Position numbers and translations under genes: made by a program. From the IMG/VR virus record IMGVR_UViG_3300033183_000299, positions 62,001 to 126,000 of that record: a stretch of DNA of 64,000 nucleotides, one strand, 5' to 3'. The notes beneath the pieces were generated by a model. That model was given only the letters and a program-made list of their open reading frames with translations. It was not told the origin of the DNA and made no database searches. The DNA is from a virus. Position 1 is the stretch's first letter, and each line of letters opens with the position of its first letter. Shown piece by piece: positions 39,626 to 49,193 of this stretch.

Positions 39626-41389
39626 TTAGACTCCTTCGCCACCGATAAGGTCACGAACGATAACTAATCCGTACATATCCGGACGAACCATCTTCTTACC
39701 GTAACGAGTCATTACACCCTTACGAGGAACGAAGTCTTCAGGGCCAAAGATGGTAGGTGTGGTTTGCAAAGGCACGTAAGGTGCGTAAACATAACCAGAC
39801 TCCAAGAATGAAGAGCCTTTACGACCAACCAAGATAGCGTTACGTGGGAAGTAAGGATCAACGATAACATCGAACTTACGGTTCAAAGAACCAACCTTAA
39901 CAGCACCGATGTCGCCTTTATCAGCGTCAGCAGTAACGTTAGCACGGAAACCAGCAGTGAATTCCAAGATGTTAGCAACTTCAGGAGAAAGAACTACGAA
40001 GTTAGCACCACCACGCAAAGTCTTACGATGGATTTGTGCAGAAACGTCGTTGATAGTTTCAATCAAAGTTTCATACCATTCAGAAACGGTACCAGTGAAG
40101 TCAGGAGCAGCAGAAGTGCCGCCGATTTCAAGACCAGTAGCACGGTCAACAAACAAACCAGGTGAACGAGACCAGTAGAAAGTACCAGCAGTTGCACCAT
40201 TGATCAAGTCAGACAAGATTTCACGGTCGATTTCAAGAGCGATTTGCTCAGACAAGATAGAAGTCAATTCAACCTCGGCATCCAAGTTATGGTAAGCATT
40301 CAAGTCTTGACCCAATTCAGGAGTCCACTTTGCTTTCAACTTTTTGGTTGTTGCTGTGATAGCGATAGAATCAACTTTGATATCGATCTCGGGAATATTT
40401 CCGTTGTTTTCAAGTCCCCAAGCAGCAGTACCTTTGATCGCGCCCAAGTCATGAGCAGCACCTTTGGTGAATTGGTCCAAGATTGGAAAAGAAGCATCGC
40501 CATTAACCGCACCAGAAATCTCTAGAGTATCTGCAGAAGTAATCGCGGTAGTGGCTCGAGCATCACCCCAATAAACCAAATCTACTTTGTCTGTACCATT
40601 AAGGGCAGTCAATCGACGAACTTGAGTTAAAACTGATCCGCTCATGTCTTCCAAAGGAAGAACAAGTTGAGACAAGTGGTTTTTATTAAACTTGCGAGTT
40701 CCGGCAGGTAATGTCGCAGCAGCTTCAATATCGGCAATATTTACTGTTACTTTAAGGGCGTATCCATCAGCTCTCTCAGACAATAAATCAGCATCGAATT
40801 TTAACTCCGCATCAACAGCTGGTGTACCAATAGTAGACGAACTGAGGTCCAATACAACAGCTTGAATAGCAATAGTGCTAGTATTTGGAATAGATGCAGT
40901 TGGCGAAGAGTAGGCAGCGCCAAACGCGTATGGTTGCTTGTCCAACTCGGCGCTATCCAAAGTAACACCACCAGTTACTTGTGATCCGACAACTCCTTGA
41001 CCGTAGATAGAATCTTCACCAGTTTGACCTAAACGACGACCAGGATCAGTATCAGAGAATTTGAAATCCAAGAAGAAGATCAAACCAGAAGGCAAAGACA
41101 TTGGTTGAACAGAAACCAAGTCGTTAGCAATCAATCCGGCGAATACACGACGAACGATTGGGAAAGCAACAGCAGCGAAACCTTCAACATCGCCACCAGC
41201 CATTGTGTTAGACTCACGCAACAATTCGCGAGCTTGATTTTCCAAAAGACGAGCCATGCCAGCCTTTTGTTCGTCGTTAGACAAGCCTTCCAAAAGACCA
41301 GTCTGAGACCATTTGTTTAAAAGGGCAGCACCTTCTTGTTGCATGTTGCGGTGTACCATCCCTTCTGTAAGTGTTTGTACGATAGACAT
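39626..41389 (-). CDS. Major capsid protein (T4 gp23-like)
   Basis: 587 residues. The N-terminal ~60 residues are helical and polar (LLNKWSQTGLLEGLSNDEQK), matching the propeptide that gp21 removes in gp23. The conserved capsid core follows: AFPIVRRVFAGLIANDLVSVQPMSLPSGLIFFLDF, AELELTSILSEQIALEIDREILSDL and NARFRANVTADADKGDIGAV-type motifs, and the end GVMTRYGKKMVRPDMYGLV. The codon pattern is more regular than in neighbours, as expected for a highly expressed gene. It lies between scaffold and a strong terminator. Confidence 0.93.
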   Translation of the reverse strand: MSIVQTLTEGMVHRNMQQEGAALLNKWSQTGLLEGLSNDEQKAGMARLLENQARELLRESNTMAGGDVEGFAAVAFPIVRRVFAGLIANDLVSVQPMSLPSGLIFFLDFKFSDTDPGRRLGQTGEDSIYGQGVVGSQVTGGVTLDSAELDKQPYAFGAAYSSPTASIPNTSTIAIQAVVLDLSSSTIGTPAVDAELKFDADLLSERADGYALKVTVNIADIEAAATLPAGTRKFNKNHLSQLVLPLEDMSGSVLTQVRRLTALNGTDKVDLVYWGDARATTAITSADTLEISGAVNGDASFPILDQFTKGAAHDLGAIKGTAAWGLENNGNIPEIDIKVDSIAITATTKKLKAKWTPELGQDLNAYHNLDAEVELTSILSEQIALEIDREILSDLINGATAGTFYWSRSPGLFVDRATGLEIGGTSAAPDFTGTVSEWYETLIETINDVSAQIHRKTLRGGANFVVLSPEVANILEFTAGFRANVTADADKGDIGAVKVGSLNRKFDVIVDPYFPRNAILVGRKGSSFLESGYVYAPYVPLQTTPTIFGPEDFVPRKGVMTRYGKKMVRPDMYGLVIVRDLIGGEGV

Positions 41390-41406
41390 AATATAAACTC
41401 CTTAAA

Positions 41407-42537
41407 TTATTTTTTAATGCCCGCAAGTTTCTGCATCTTTTCCATAAATGGATCGGAAGCAGTCTTGCTTTCGTTAATGTTTTGTCTTGAGTTCAGCATT
41501 GCGCTTAAATTACTTCGACGATTGACTGACTCGCTAAGTGATTGTGGACCTTTGTTACTATTAGGCGTTGATCCCACTGTAGCCTTGAGTGTCTCGTGAA
41601 GACGCTTTGCTTCCTTCGGAGACTCCGCATTTGCGATGGCTTCGACAATTTTTGATTTTTGTCGCTCATTCAGGGAGGCATCACCCAGAGTGCGGTTCTG
41701 GTATAAAAGTTTTGCGTTAGACAATAGGGTCTCGTCCAAGTGTTCTTCCAACTTGGCAAGGACGCGTTCTAATTGTGTATTTTGACGCGTCAAGTACTCC
41801 ACTGTCTCATGTAGTTCGTTTACTTTGCCCATTAGCTCATTGTCTTCAGACTCTGATTCAGATTCTTCATCATCGAGCAATTCGGCCATTTGGGCATTAA
41901 ATTCTTCTCTAGATCTGTTATGGCGCCATACACCGGTTGCATCTGCTTGAGGGTCATAATCAACTTTCTCCTCAAGAATATCACCAAGAACTTCATAGAC
42001 TTCCTCAAGTGCATCACCTTCAGGTTCGGCTTCTAAATCGCCTAATAGACTATCTAAGTCATCTTCACCACCTTCGGAAGGTTCTTGTGCTGGTTCTGCT
42101 TCAAGGTCGCTTGAAAGGTCTCCTAGGGGCTCTTCTGGTGCTCCATCGGCAGCAGCGATTTCATCTTGAGGTATTTCAAGATCTCCAAGATCTAATTCAA
42201 TCATTCCATTTTCATCTTCTGGGAGGTTGTCCACCATTGCGGTCAACTTCATTGAGATATCGTCAAATCGAGAGTCCCAAGCTGCTGGAGCTTCTATAGC
42301 TGTAGATTCAGCGCTCCCGCCACCCATGGCCATCTCTTCTTCTTGCATTAATTCTTCTTCTGCTTCACTTATGACATCGTTAACTCGTGAAGAGACATCG
42401 TCTGATTCAAGCATTTGATCAACTGCTTCTTTAATTTGCTTTGAATACTTATCCAAAACTGATTGTTCTGCGTTTCTAATAGCTTGCTCTCTTAAAGCCG
42501 CTGCATCGGCGATTGCTTGTTCTAGCATGTTAGACAT
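41407..42537 (-). CDS. Prohead scaffold/core protein (T4 gp22-like)
   Basis: 376 residues. An N-terminal helix (MLEQAIADAAALREQAIRNA) is followed by very acidic Glu/Asp-rich blocks, coiled-coil segments (NELHETVEYLTRQNTQLERV) and the C-terminal DPFMEKMQKLAGIKK, a form also seen in other phage scaffolds. It precedes gp23 with 17 nt between, as in T4 (22 before 23). The core is degraded by the prohead protease during head maturation. Two CTATTTA motifs lie at 42569 and 42578. Confidence 0.8.
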   Translation of the reverse strand: MSNMLEQAIADAAALREQAIRNAEQSVLDKYSKQIKEAVDQMLESDDVSSRVNDVISEAEEELMQEEEMAMGGGSAESTAIEAPAAWDSRFDDISMKLTAMVDNLPEDENGMIELDLGDLEIPQDEIAAADGAPEEPLGDLSSDLEAEPAQEPSEGGEDDLDSLLGDLEAEPEGDALEEVYEVLGDILEEKVDYDPQADATGVWRHNRSREEFNAQMAELLDDEESESESEDNELMGKVNELHETVEYLTRQNTQLERVLAKLEEHLDETLLSNAKLLYQNRTLGDASLNERQKSKIVEAIANAESPKEAKRLHETLKATVGSTPNSNKGPQSLSESVNRRSNLSAMLNSRQNINESKTASDPFMEKMQKLAGIKK

Positions 42538-42568
42538 TAATTCATCTCCCGAAATTGTTTTTCTCCAA

Positions 42569-42575
42569 TAAATAG
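42569..42575 (-). promoter_or_regulatory. Late-promoter-like motif before scaffold and capsid genes
   Basis: ACTATTTATTGGAG, 31 nt before the ATG at 42537, with a second copy (TCTATTTAC) at 42578-42584. The doubled motif fits the need for high capsid expression. Confidence 0.5.
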
Positions 42576-42608
42576 TGTAAATAGAGTTTAAAGTCCAAAA
42601 GGGGCCTT

Positions 42609-42644
42609 AAAAAGAAAATGCCTCAACACTTTCGCATTGAGACA
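42609..42644 (-). terminator. Terminator after the 361-aa LamG protein
   Basis: TGTCTCAATGC-GAAAGT-GTTGAGGCA followed by TTTTCTTTTT on the minus strand. Confidence 0.8.
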
Positions 42645-42673
42645 TCCCTTTGTGCTAAGTAAGATAAACTTAA

Positions 42674-43759
42674 TTAAACACCAGCACTATAGGCAGCAGA
42701 AACTGCGGTTGCATCCCAAACACTGTTTTCGATAGTCATGTTCGTGAATTGACCTAAGTAAGCTTGGTTGCTTTGGAGTCCTCCATTTAGAGACATGGTA
42801 CCAATTATAAGTCCATAAACATCGTCTCCATTTCTATATGGATCCGATTTAGGCGAGAATGCTCTTTCCGCTTTGAATAAGCCATCCATGTATATTTTGG
42901 ACATCCCAGAAACATTGTCCCATGTTACAGTGACCATGTGCCATTGACCATCAGAAGTGCTCGTATGGTTGGAAGAAACCCCATTCCCAACAACTGGGTC
43001 AAAGTCTGTACGACCAGAGTTCCATTGCCTTACAGCTGAACCGTCTTTATTATTGTCTGACCCATTAATCCATCCAAAACCAAACATATGCCCATAGCGA
43101 TCACCGCCATCATTCTTGTACCACAAGTTAACGGTTTGGTAATCAGTATACATATATTCAGAGATATCTCCGTGAGTCATGAAGGATGTACCATCGAGAG
43201 TCAAAATTCCATTTTCATATGTTGGGTTACCATACTTTGTTGTATTTGGATGATTCCATACATTCGCGATAACATCAACTACAACTGGCTCGTTTGGAGC
43301 CATACCTTCCTCTCCGACAGTGAATGATTCACTTGCCAACAACCAAGCCAAAGACCCGTCAGACATAATAGTCAACATCTTGTTCGCATCAGAAGGTCTG
43401 TAGACAGGAATCTCTTCAACATCATAGAACTTAACTTCGCGATTAACACCGGCCAATGGCGGTATTGAGTTTACTATGTTGTCTGTCGAGAAGAAAGAAA
43501 CAGACATAACCTCTTCACTACCAGTCAAAGACTTGAGGTAGTAGCTTTGATATGTATTCTCAAACTTGAATTGTGGATCCAAACTGTTCCACGTGTAAAT
43601 TGTTGTCCATGCTGAACCGTCCCAACCATGAATGGAGATGTTCTTTCCCTTGAAAACAACAGAGATCTCGCCTGAGTGAGACACTGGTGCAGAGAAAGAA
43701 TTCTCCAAAGATGGATCGGAAACGAAAGCAGACAACTTCATAAATTTTTGCTTTTTCAT
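42674..43759 (-). CDS. Surface protein with anchor module and LamG domain (361 aa)
   Basis: 361 residues. Residues 1-145 correspond to the whole 133-aa neighbour (KSLTGSEEVMSVSFFSTDNI against KSNTGSEETMRGVFMEDSLI; PSDANKMLTIMSDGSLAWL against SAADAGKVLSVDADGNLVWI). Residues ~175-361 form a LamG/concanavalin-like lectin domain (YQTVNLWYKND, WHMVTVTWDN, KIYMDGLF). The protein is probably displayed on the virion. GGAG lies before the ATG at 43759. Confidence 0.65.
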   Translation of the reverse strand: MKKQKFMKLSAFVSDPSLENSFSAPVSHSGEISVVFKGKNISIHGWDGSAWTTIYTWNSLDPQFKFENTYQSYYLKSLTGSEEVMSVSFFSTDNIVNSIPPLAGVNREVKFYDVEEIPVYRPSDANKMLTIMSDGSLAWLLASESFTVGEEGMAPNEPVVVDVIANVWNHPNTTKYGNPTYENGILTLDGTSFMTHGDISEYMYTDYQTVNLWYKNDGGDRYGHMFGFGWINGSDNNKDGSAVRQWNSGRTDFDPVVGNGVSSNHTSTSDGQWHMVTVTWDNVSGMSKIYMDGLFKAERAFSPKSDPYRNGDDVYGLIIGTMSLNGGLQSNQAYLGQFTNMTIENSVWDATAVSAAYSAGV

Positions 43760-43776
43760 TTCTTAATCTCCTTAAG

Positions 43777-44178
43777 TTATCTTGTAATCCAAACCAAGTT
43801 TCCATCAGCGTCAACTGATAAAACTTTTCCAGCATCAGCAGCTGAGAATGCAGGCATGTCACCAATCTCGCTTACAGAAGCAGGTGTTGGCGCTTGAGAT
43901 TTGATCAGAGAGTCTTCCATGAAAACTCCACGCATGGTTTCTTCTGAGCCAGTGTTTGACTTAAAGAAGACAGCTGAATAGGTTGTAAAAGGAACGAAAA
44001 CAACTTTGTCTTCAGCAGTTGTTGTACCAACGAGTTCCCATGATGAACCATTTTTTCCATAAACTTCCATCTCTGCGAATCCGATGCAGATCATTGTATT
44101 TTGGTTTGCTTCTGGTAAGATCCCAGCATCTCCAGAAGTTGGTGCTGATGTACCAGCAATATATTTTGTAACAGACAT
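43777..44178 (-). CDS. Short virion surface protein, anchor module only (133 aa)
   Basis: 133 residues starting MSVTKYIAGTSAPTSGDAGI. Equivalent to the N-terminal part of the 361-aa protein but without the LamG domain. It ends ADAGKVLSVDADGNLVWITR, a sequence style common in phage fibre attachment domains. GGAGG precedes the ATG at 44178. The downstream LamG partner starts 17 nt after the stop. Confidence 0.6.
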   Translation of the reverse strand: MSVTKYIAGTSAPTSGDAGILPEANQNTMICIGFAEMEVYGKNGSSWELVGTTTAEDKVVFVPFTTYSAVFFKSNTGSEETMRGVFMEDSLIKSQAPTPASVSEIGDMPAFSAADAGKVLSVDADGNLVWITR

Positions 44179-44211
44179 TCTTAATCCTCCAAATTGTAAA
44201 GTGTGTCTTAA

Positions 44212-44245
44212 TAAAAAAGGGCCTCGAAAGTTTCCCCCGAGGCCC
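44212..44245 (-). terminator. Terminator after the repetitive fibre gene
   Basis: GGGCCTCG pairs with CGAGGCCC across an 11-nt loop, followed by TTTTTTATT (minus strand). A second hairpin AATACCT-TAG-AGGTATT lies just upstream (44255-44271). Confidence 0.9.
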
Positions 44246-44287
44246 CAAGGTTAATACCTCTAAGGTATTATGCACTAGCTAATCAGA

Positions 44288-46705
44288 TTAGAACAAGTAC
44301 ATTACTCCACCTTTCTTAACGAACATAGCAGAAGAACCACCGTGAAGAACAACGTTACCGTCAGTTTCGCCGTCGATTGACTCACCACCAGCAGCAGAGA
44401 AAGTTACAGAAGAAGAACCTTCAGCAACCTTAACCATGATGAAGTATTCTTCAGTCATAACTGGTAAAGTGAAAGACTTAGGAGCAGAAGCGTTAACGAT
44501 GTAGTGAGTAGCAGCACCCATTGCAGAGTCAGCTTCAGTCAAGTAAGCAACTTTAACGAAACCGTCGAAGTGAGCATCATGCTTAGCTTCGATACGTGCT
44601 TCTTCGCCTTGAGCGCGAGTTACTTCAGCAGCCAAGTTAGCAGTCAAAGTAGCTTCAGCAGCATCAGACTCAGACTCAACACGAGCAATTTCTGCTACAA
44701 AGTCAGTTTCCATTTGAGAGAAAGTAGACTCAACAGCACCAGACAAAGCATCAATGTTACCTTGAAGGGTAGCGTCACCAGCAATACGTGCAGCTTCTTC
44801 AGTGGTGATAGAAGCAGCCAATACAGCTTCAGCAGCCAAGGCACGAGCTTCTTCATCATCAACTGCGGTTTGAAGCAATGCGTCAGCAGCAGCAAACTCA
44901 GAGCGGATCAAAGCACGGTCATTGTCGCCGTCCAATTCATTTTGGTCAACATCAGCTTGAAGAGCAGCGAAATCAGAAGCAACAGCACCAGAGAACGCAT
45001 TCAATTCAGAAGTGTGAGTTCCCAAAGCAGCAGTGATTGCATCATTCAAGTCAGAATCAGCAGATTGGAATGCAGCAACGATTTCAGACAAAGAGTCCAA
45101 AGCAGCAGGATCAGTGTTAGACAAGATGTCATTGATTTGTGCTTGAAGACCAGCATCACCAGAAATACGAGCAGCTTCTTCTGCATCGATGTTGCCTTGC
45201 AATACGCCTTCAGCAGCAAGAGCACGAGTCTCTTCGGCCAAGATAGCAGCATCAGCATCAGCTTCGTTTTGATCTACGTCAGCTTGCAATGTAGCCAATT
45301 CACCAGCGAAGAATGTTTCCATTCCTGAACGATAAGCAGCAGCAGAAGAAGACAATGCATCGATGTTACCTTGAAGAACGCCATCGGCAGCAATACGTGC
45401 AGCTTCTTCAGCATCAATGTTTCCTTGAAGAGCAGTGTCGCCAGCAGCACGGTCAAGAAGTTCTTGAGCCAAGTTAGCAGTCAAAGTAGCCTCAGCAGCA
45501 TCAGACTCAGACTCAACACGTCCAATTTCAGCTAAGAAGTCAGTTTCCATAGAAGCAAAGTCAGCAGCTACAGCACCAGACAATGCGTCGATGTTGCCTT
45601 GCAAAGTAGCATCTGCAGCAGAACGTGCAGTTGCTTCAGCAGTTTCACGAGCATCAGTGTAAGCTTTAGCGTCAGCCAATGCTTGAACATCACCAGCGGC
45701 ACGGTCAAGAAGTTCTTGAGCCAAGTCAGCAGCTAATGCATCATCACCTGCGATACGTGCAGTTTCTTCAGCATCGATGTTTCCTTGAAGAACACCGTCA
45801 GCAGCGATACGAGCAGTTTCTTCAGCAGAAACAGCGTTTGCACGAGCAGTAGCTTCGTTGTTGATAGCAGTTTGCAAGTTAGCATCAGCAGATTGACGAG
45901 CAGTTGCTTCGTTGTTGATGTTAGTTTGCAATACAGCCTCAGCAGCCAAAGCGCGAGTTTCTTCTGCATTAACATCAGCGATGCGGTCAGCAATCTCAGT
46001 ATCAACTTTTCCGTCCAAAGTAACGATAGAAGTTACGATGTCGGTATCAGCCAATTGGTAAGCGTCAACAATTTCTTTCAAAGTGTCGAAGTCAACAGTA
46101 GAACCAGACAACATTGCATCGATACGACCTTTTTCAGTGTCGATTGCAGATTGCAATGCAGAGTCACCAGAGATGCGAGCAGACTCTTCAGCACCCAAAG
46201 CAGCTACAAAGTCAGTTTCCATTTGAGAGAAGTCAGCAGCTACAGCACCAGACAAAGCATCAATGTTGCCTTGAAGAGTAGTGTCGCCATCAATACGATT
46301 TTGAACTTCAGCAGCAAGAGCAGCATTGTTAGAAGTAACGTAAGCGTCGTGCTTACCTTCGATGCGTGCTTCTTCACCAGTTGCGCGAGCGATTTCGCCA
46401 TCAACTTTTCCTTCAATACGAGCTTCTTCACCAGTTGCACGGGTTACTTCAGAAGCAAGATCGCCTTCAACAACAGAGATTGCAGCTTCAGCAGCAGCTT
46501 CAACAGCTTTCAAGTGCTTTTCTTGAACAAGTTTTTCACCACCAGCTTGTGGTTCCAAAGCGCCTACCTTAACAGCATCAGAAATTTCTGAGATGTTCTT
46601 AACAGCGCCAGTAGGAAGGGTAAGTTTTCCTTCCGCCAATTCCGACATATCAAATTCTGAAACCTGATCGTCAACCTTGACTTTTCCAATAAATAATTTA
46701 GCCAT
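44288..46705 (-). CDS. Repetitive coiled-coil trimeric fibre (805 aa)
   Basis: 805 residues from MAKLFIGKVKVDDQVSEFDM; GGAGG precedes the ATG at 46705. The bulk is made of imperfect repeats such as ATGEEARIEGK, EETARIAADGVLQGNID, LAQELLDRAAGD and ALSGAVAADFSQMETDFV, recurring many times, as in long trimeric phage fibres. The C-terminal ~100 residues (HYIVNASAPKSFTLPVMTEE...GGSSAMFVKKGGVMYLF) form a beta-rich tip or anchor. The repeats are also strong at DNA level, so length variation by recombination is likely. Confidence 0.75.
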   Translation of the reverse strand: MAKLFIGKVKVDDQVSEFDMSELAEGKLTLPTGAVKNISEISDAVKVGALEPQAGGEKLVQEKHLKAVEAAAEAAISVVEGDLASEVTRATGEEARIEGKVDGEIARATGEEARIEGKHDAYVTSNNAALAAEVQNRIDGDTTLQGNIDALSGAVAADFSQMETDFVAALGAEESARISGDSALQSAIDTEKGRIDAMLSGSTVDFDTLKEIVDAYQLADTDIVTSIVTLDGKVDTEIADRIADVNAEETRALAAEAVLQTNINNEATARQSADANLQTAINNEATARANAVSAEETARIAADGVLQGNIDAEETARIAGDDALAADLAQELLDRAAGDVQALADAKAYTDARETAEATARSAADATLQGNIDALSGAVAADFASMETDFLAEIGRVESESDAAEATLTANLAQELLDRAAGDTALQGNIDAEEAARIAADGVLQGNIDALSSSAAAYRSGMETFFAGELATLQADVDQNEADADAAILAEETRALAAEGVLQGNIDAEEAARISGDAGLQAQINDILSNTDPAALDSLSEIVAAFQSADSDLNDAITAALGTHTSELNAFSGAVASDFAALQADVDQNELDGDNDRALIRSEFAAADALLQTAVDDEEARALAAEAVLAASITTEEAARIAGDATLQGNIDALSGAVESTFSQMETDFVAEIARVESESDAAEATLTANLAAEVTRAQGEEARIEAKHDAHFDGFVKVAYLTEADSAMGAATHYIVNASAPKSFTLPVMTEEYFIMVKVAEGSSSVTFSAAGGESIDGETDGNVVLHGGSSAMFVKKGGVMYLF

Positions 46706-46735
46706 TATTATATTCCTCCAAATAATGATCATAAG

Positions 46736-46760
46736 GCCCAGATACAGCGGTATCTCGGGC
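46736..46760. repeat. Long hairpin in the leader of the repetitive fibre gene
   Basis: GCCCAGATAC pairs with GTATCT-GGGC (one bulged C on the plus strand), 31 nt before the ATG at 46705. It could stabilise the mRNA or terminate transcription from the upstream gene, although only a weak T run follows. The remaining part of the 181-nt gap (46761-46886) has poly-A/T tracts but no clear feature. Confidence 0.5.
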
Positions 46761-46886
46761 TACACATAACTACTACGTTTTCAGGCCAAAGGAATATTTT
46801 TTTTCGGCACTTGCGGAATGAGTTTTTTAAACGGTGAAAAAAAAATTATTTTTCTATAATGTCGGTAGCTACGGAAGAGTAGAGGA

Positions 46887-49193
46887 TTACATTATAAAGA
46901 ATTTCGATTGCCCATCGGTGTAAATGTTGACTGACGTTCCCGCAGAGGCGAGAGTTAGACTGTTTCTATTTTCAATGAGTTGGTTCGGTTGAGCGACAAC
47001 TTGGATTAGGTGCTGGTCAGCGGTCTCGGATTCATCCTTGAGAACCATGATTTGACCATTGAATAGTGTTGATGCATCTGGCAGTGTGATGACAATGTCT
47101 GACTGCGCTTGGATACCAATAAAGTAGTCAGTAGTGGAAACTCGATAATCTTCAGAGACAACGACCCTGTTCCTCACTTCTATGCCTGATTGCACTGCTG
47201 GTGAGAGGATAACGTTTCCATTTGCATCAATAGATAGGAAATTACTTGATGATCCCTGAGGGACATTTGATAGATTTAAACTAGGAACCTTGACTATACC
47301 CGAGGATGGTATCAGATGTAGGTCTCCATCATCTTCAACATGTATATCGGCATATGTATGAGATGATATTCCGAACACCTCTTCTGTATTTGTTAGTCTT
47401 AATTGTGGATTAGAATCTTTTATCTCGACCTTCCTATTAGCATTTGAAGTCCCAACCGCCAAGGAAGATCCAACATTAAGATTGTTCGCAATCCCAGCGT
47501 CACCGCTTACATTAAGAAAGTCTAAGGAGCCAACTTGAGTTATATTTGGCTGCTGAGGTGTCTGAACTTGCCCTGTTATTGTTGAAGCATTAACGCTAGA
47601 AGCATTTAGGGTCGGTGTAGTCACGCTGCTGGACGCTATGACTGTATCTCCATTGGTAATCGTGTTTGTCTCAAGATTATTGAAGATACCCAGATCTGAG
47701 GAAACGGACACCGAAGATGAGATAGTACCAACGTCAGACAATATAATATCGTCACTAGGGCCTACACGAAGGTCTCCAAAGACTTTTGTTGAGTTTGCTA
47801 TGTCTATGGTGCCTACATTGGTAGAGAGCGTTGTGGAGCTATTTGAGACGTTTATAGATAGCTTATTTGTTTGAGTTCCAACCTTGAATTGATTTGAGGG
47901 AGACTCAACCATCAATTTGGCTTCCGGACTGGTTGCCCCAATACCAACTGTATCTTCATTAATAAATATCTCATTCGCAATTGCTAGGCCATTTGGGGCC
48001 GTTATTGTTGATGCGTTTATAGTAACGGTATCTGTAGCTGCGTCTCCAAGAGTCATTGTGTCCGCAGATACAACAAAGTCCGTTGTTCTTGCGTGAAGCG
48101 TGCCTGTAATATAGAGGTCTCCAGATATCCCAACGTCTCCTTGGACATCTAGGGAGTAGCTTGGACTAGTTGTATTGATACCAACTCGATTGTTTGTTGG
48201 AAGTATGTGGAAGTTACCATCAGAATCAGTTCCTATATCGGTATGTCTTTCTGAGAAGGCCGGAAGAAATGTGCCCGGTTGAATTGTGGCGGCGGATGAA
48301 AGCCTAAGTTGCGATCCTAAGCCATCAAAAACTTCTAATCTTCTTGAAGGGACACCGGTTCCAATACCAACTCGATCGTTTTTTACAACGAGATCTCTTA
48401 TTCCAACTTCCAACCCTTCTTCAACAACCATATATTCAAAACCAGCGATTGAAGAATTTTCCGTGGTCGCAAAGGATGTTGGAGAAATGGAAGTGGTACC
48501 TCCGGCCTGTGTAGTTGAGATGTTTGTTTGAGTCTCCCCTGTACCAGCGTCTAGAATCACTTTTCCGTTTACATCAACAATTCTACCGGTGAGGATGATA
48601 TCTCCAGCTCTCATATTTGAAGACGTTAAGTAAGTTGAAGTTGTTTGAGCTGATGTGAGTTCTTCCGTCTCGGCTATGTCAAAATATGCAAGAGAAGAGC
48701 TAAGTTCATCTGTCTGTATGGTTCCAGTAACATATAGAGTGTCGTTCTCGTAACTAAGGTTTGACTCTGTCTTGATTGCTTTTTGGCCACCTCCGAGAAC
48801 AAGATGGTTTACCTCTTGGGTCTCGTATGTATTTACGGCAACGCCAATTAGATTGGCTCCGTTACCATAAAGGTTTGTCGCCGTTATATCCCCAGAAGCA
48901 TCTAAATCGCCAGTTAAAGATATGGATCCTGTGAATTGATGCTCGTCATCTAGAGTGTCTCCGAACTTTGAGGAACCAGTAACATCAAGGTGAACAACGG
49001 TCGTTGTTTGAGATTGGATCTCAAAGTTTTTTGCTATGATGTTCCCAGAGACAACAAGCGCTTCGTCATCTTCTGACCATACAAGTTTGCTGTCATGGTC
49101 TAAGTTGGTATCAGATCCTGCTATCTGAATAGAACCCTTAGGTCCAGAAGCCTCCGAACCAACAACATATGCCCAACCTTGTTCCAAAGCCAT
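46887..49193 (-). CDS. Beta-rich tail fibre protein (768 aa)
   Basis: 768 residues. Repeated fibre motifs VGIGTGVPSRRLEVFDG, VGINTTSPSYSLDVQGD and VGIGATSPEAKLMVES occur, with LTGDLDASGDITATNLYGNG-type turns, all typical of beta-helical or knotted trimeric fibres. The C-terminal domain (IVITLPDASTLFNGQIMVLK...SVNIYTDGQSKFFIM) resembles small fibre-end modules. Start overlaps the upstream stop by one base. No chaperone or intramolecular peptidase domain is seen. Confidence 0.7.
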   Translation of the reverse strand: MALEQGWAYVVGSEASGPKGSIQIAGSDTNLDHDSKLVWSEDDEALVVSGNIIAKNFEIQSQTTTVVHLDVTGSSKFGDTLDDEHQFTGSISLTGDLDASGDITATNLYGNGANLIGVAVNTYETQEVNHLVLGGGQKAIKTESNLSYENDTLYVTGTIQTDELSSSLAYFDIAETEELTSAQTTSTYLTSSNMRAGDIILTGRIVDVNGKVILDAGTGETQTNISTTQAGGTTSISPTSFATTENSSIAGFEYMVVEEGLEVGIRDLVVKNDRVGIGTGVPSRRLEVFDGLGSQLRLSSAATIQPGTFLPAFSERHTDIGTDSDGNFHILPTNNRVGINTTSPSYSLDVQGDVGISGDLYITGTLHARTTDFVVSADTMTLGDAATDTVTINASTITAPNGLAIANEIFINEDTVGIGATSPEAKLMVESPSNQFKVGTQTNKLSINVSNSSTTLSTNVGTIDIANSTKVFGDLRVGPSDDIILSDVGTISSSVSVSSDLGIFNNLETNTITNGDTVIASSSVTTPTLNASSVNASTITGQVQTPQQPNITQVGSLDFLNVSGDAGIANNLNVGSSLAVGTSNANRKVEIKDSNPQLRLTNTEEVFGISSHTYADIHVEDDGDLHLIPSSGIVKVPSLNLSNVPQGSSSNFLSIDANGNVILSPAVQSGIEVRNRVVVSEDYRVSTTDYFIGIQAQSDIVITLPDASTLFNGQIMVLKDESETADQHLIQVVAQPNQLIENRNSLTLASAGTSVNIYTDGQSKFFIM

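Noticed and set aside
44504-46591. Long plus-strand open frames (274 and 268 codons) opposite the repetitive fibre
   Set aside because: They are antisense reflections of the repeat-rich coding sequence, rich in Ser/Phe/Arg, with no ribosome sites.
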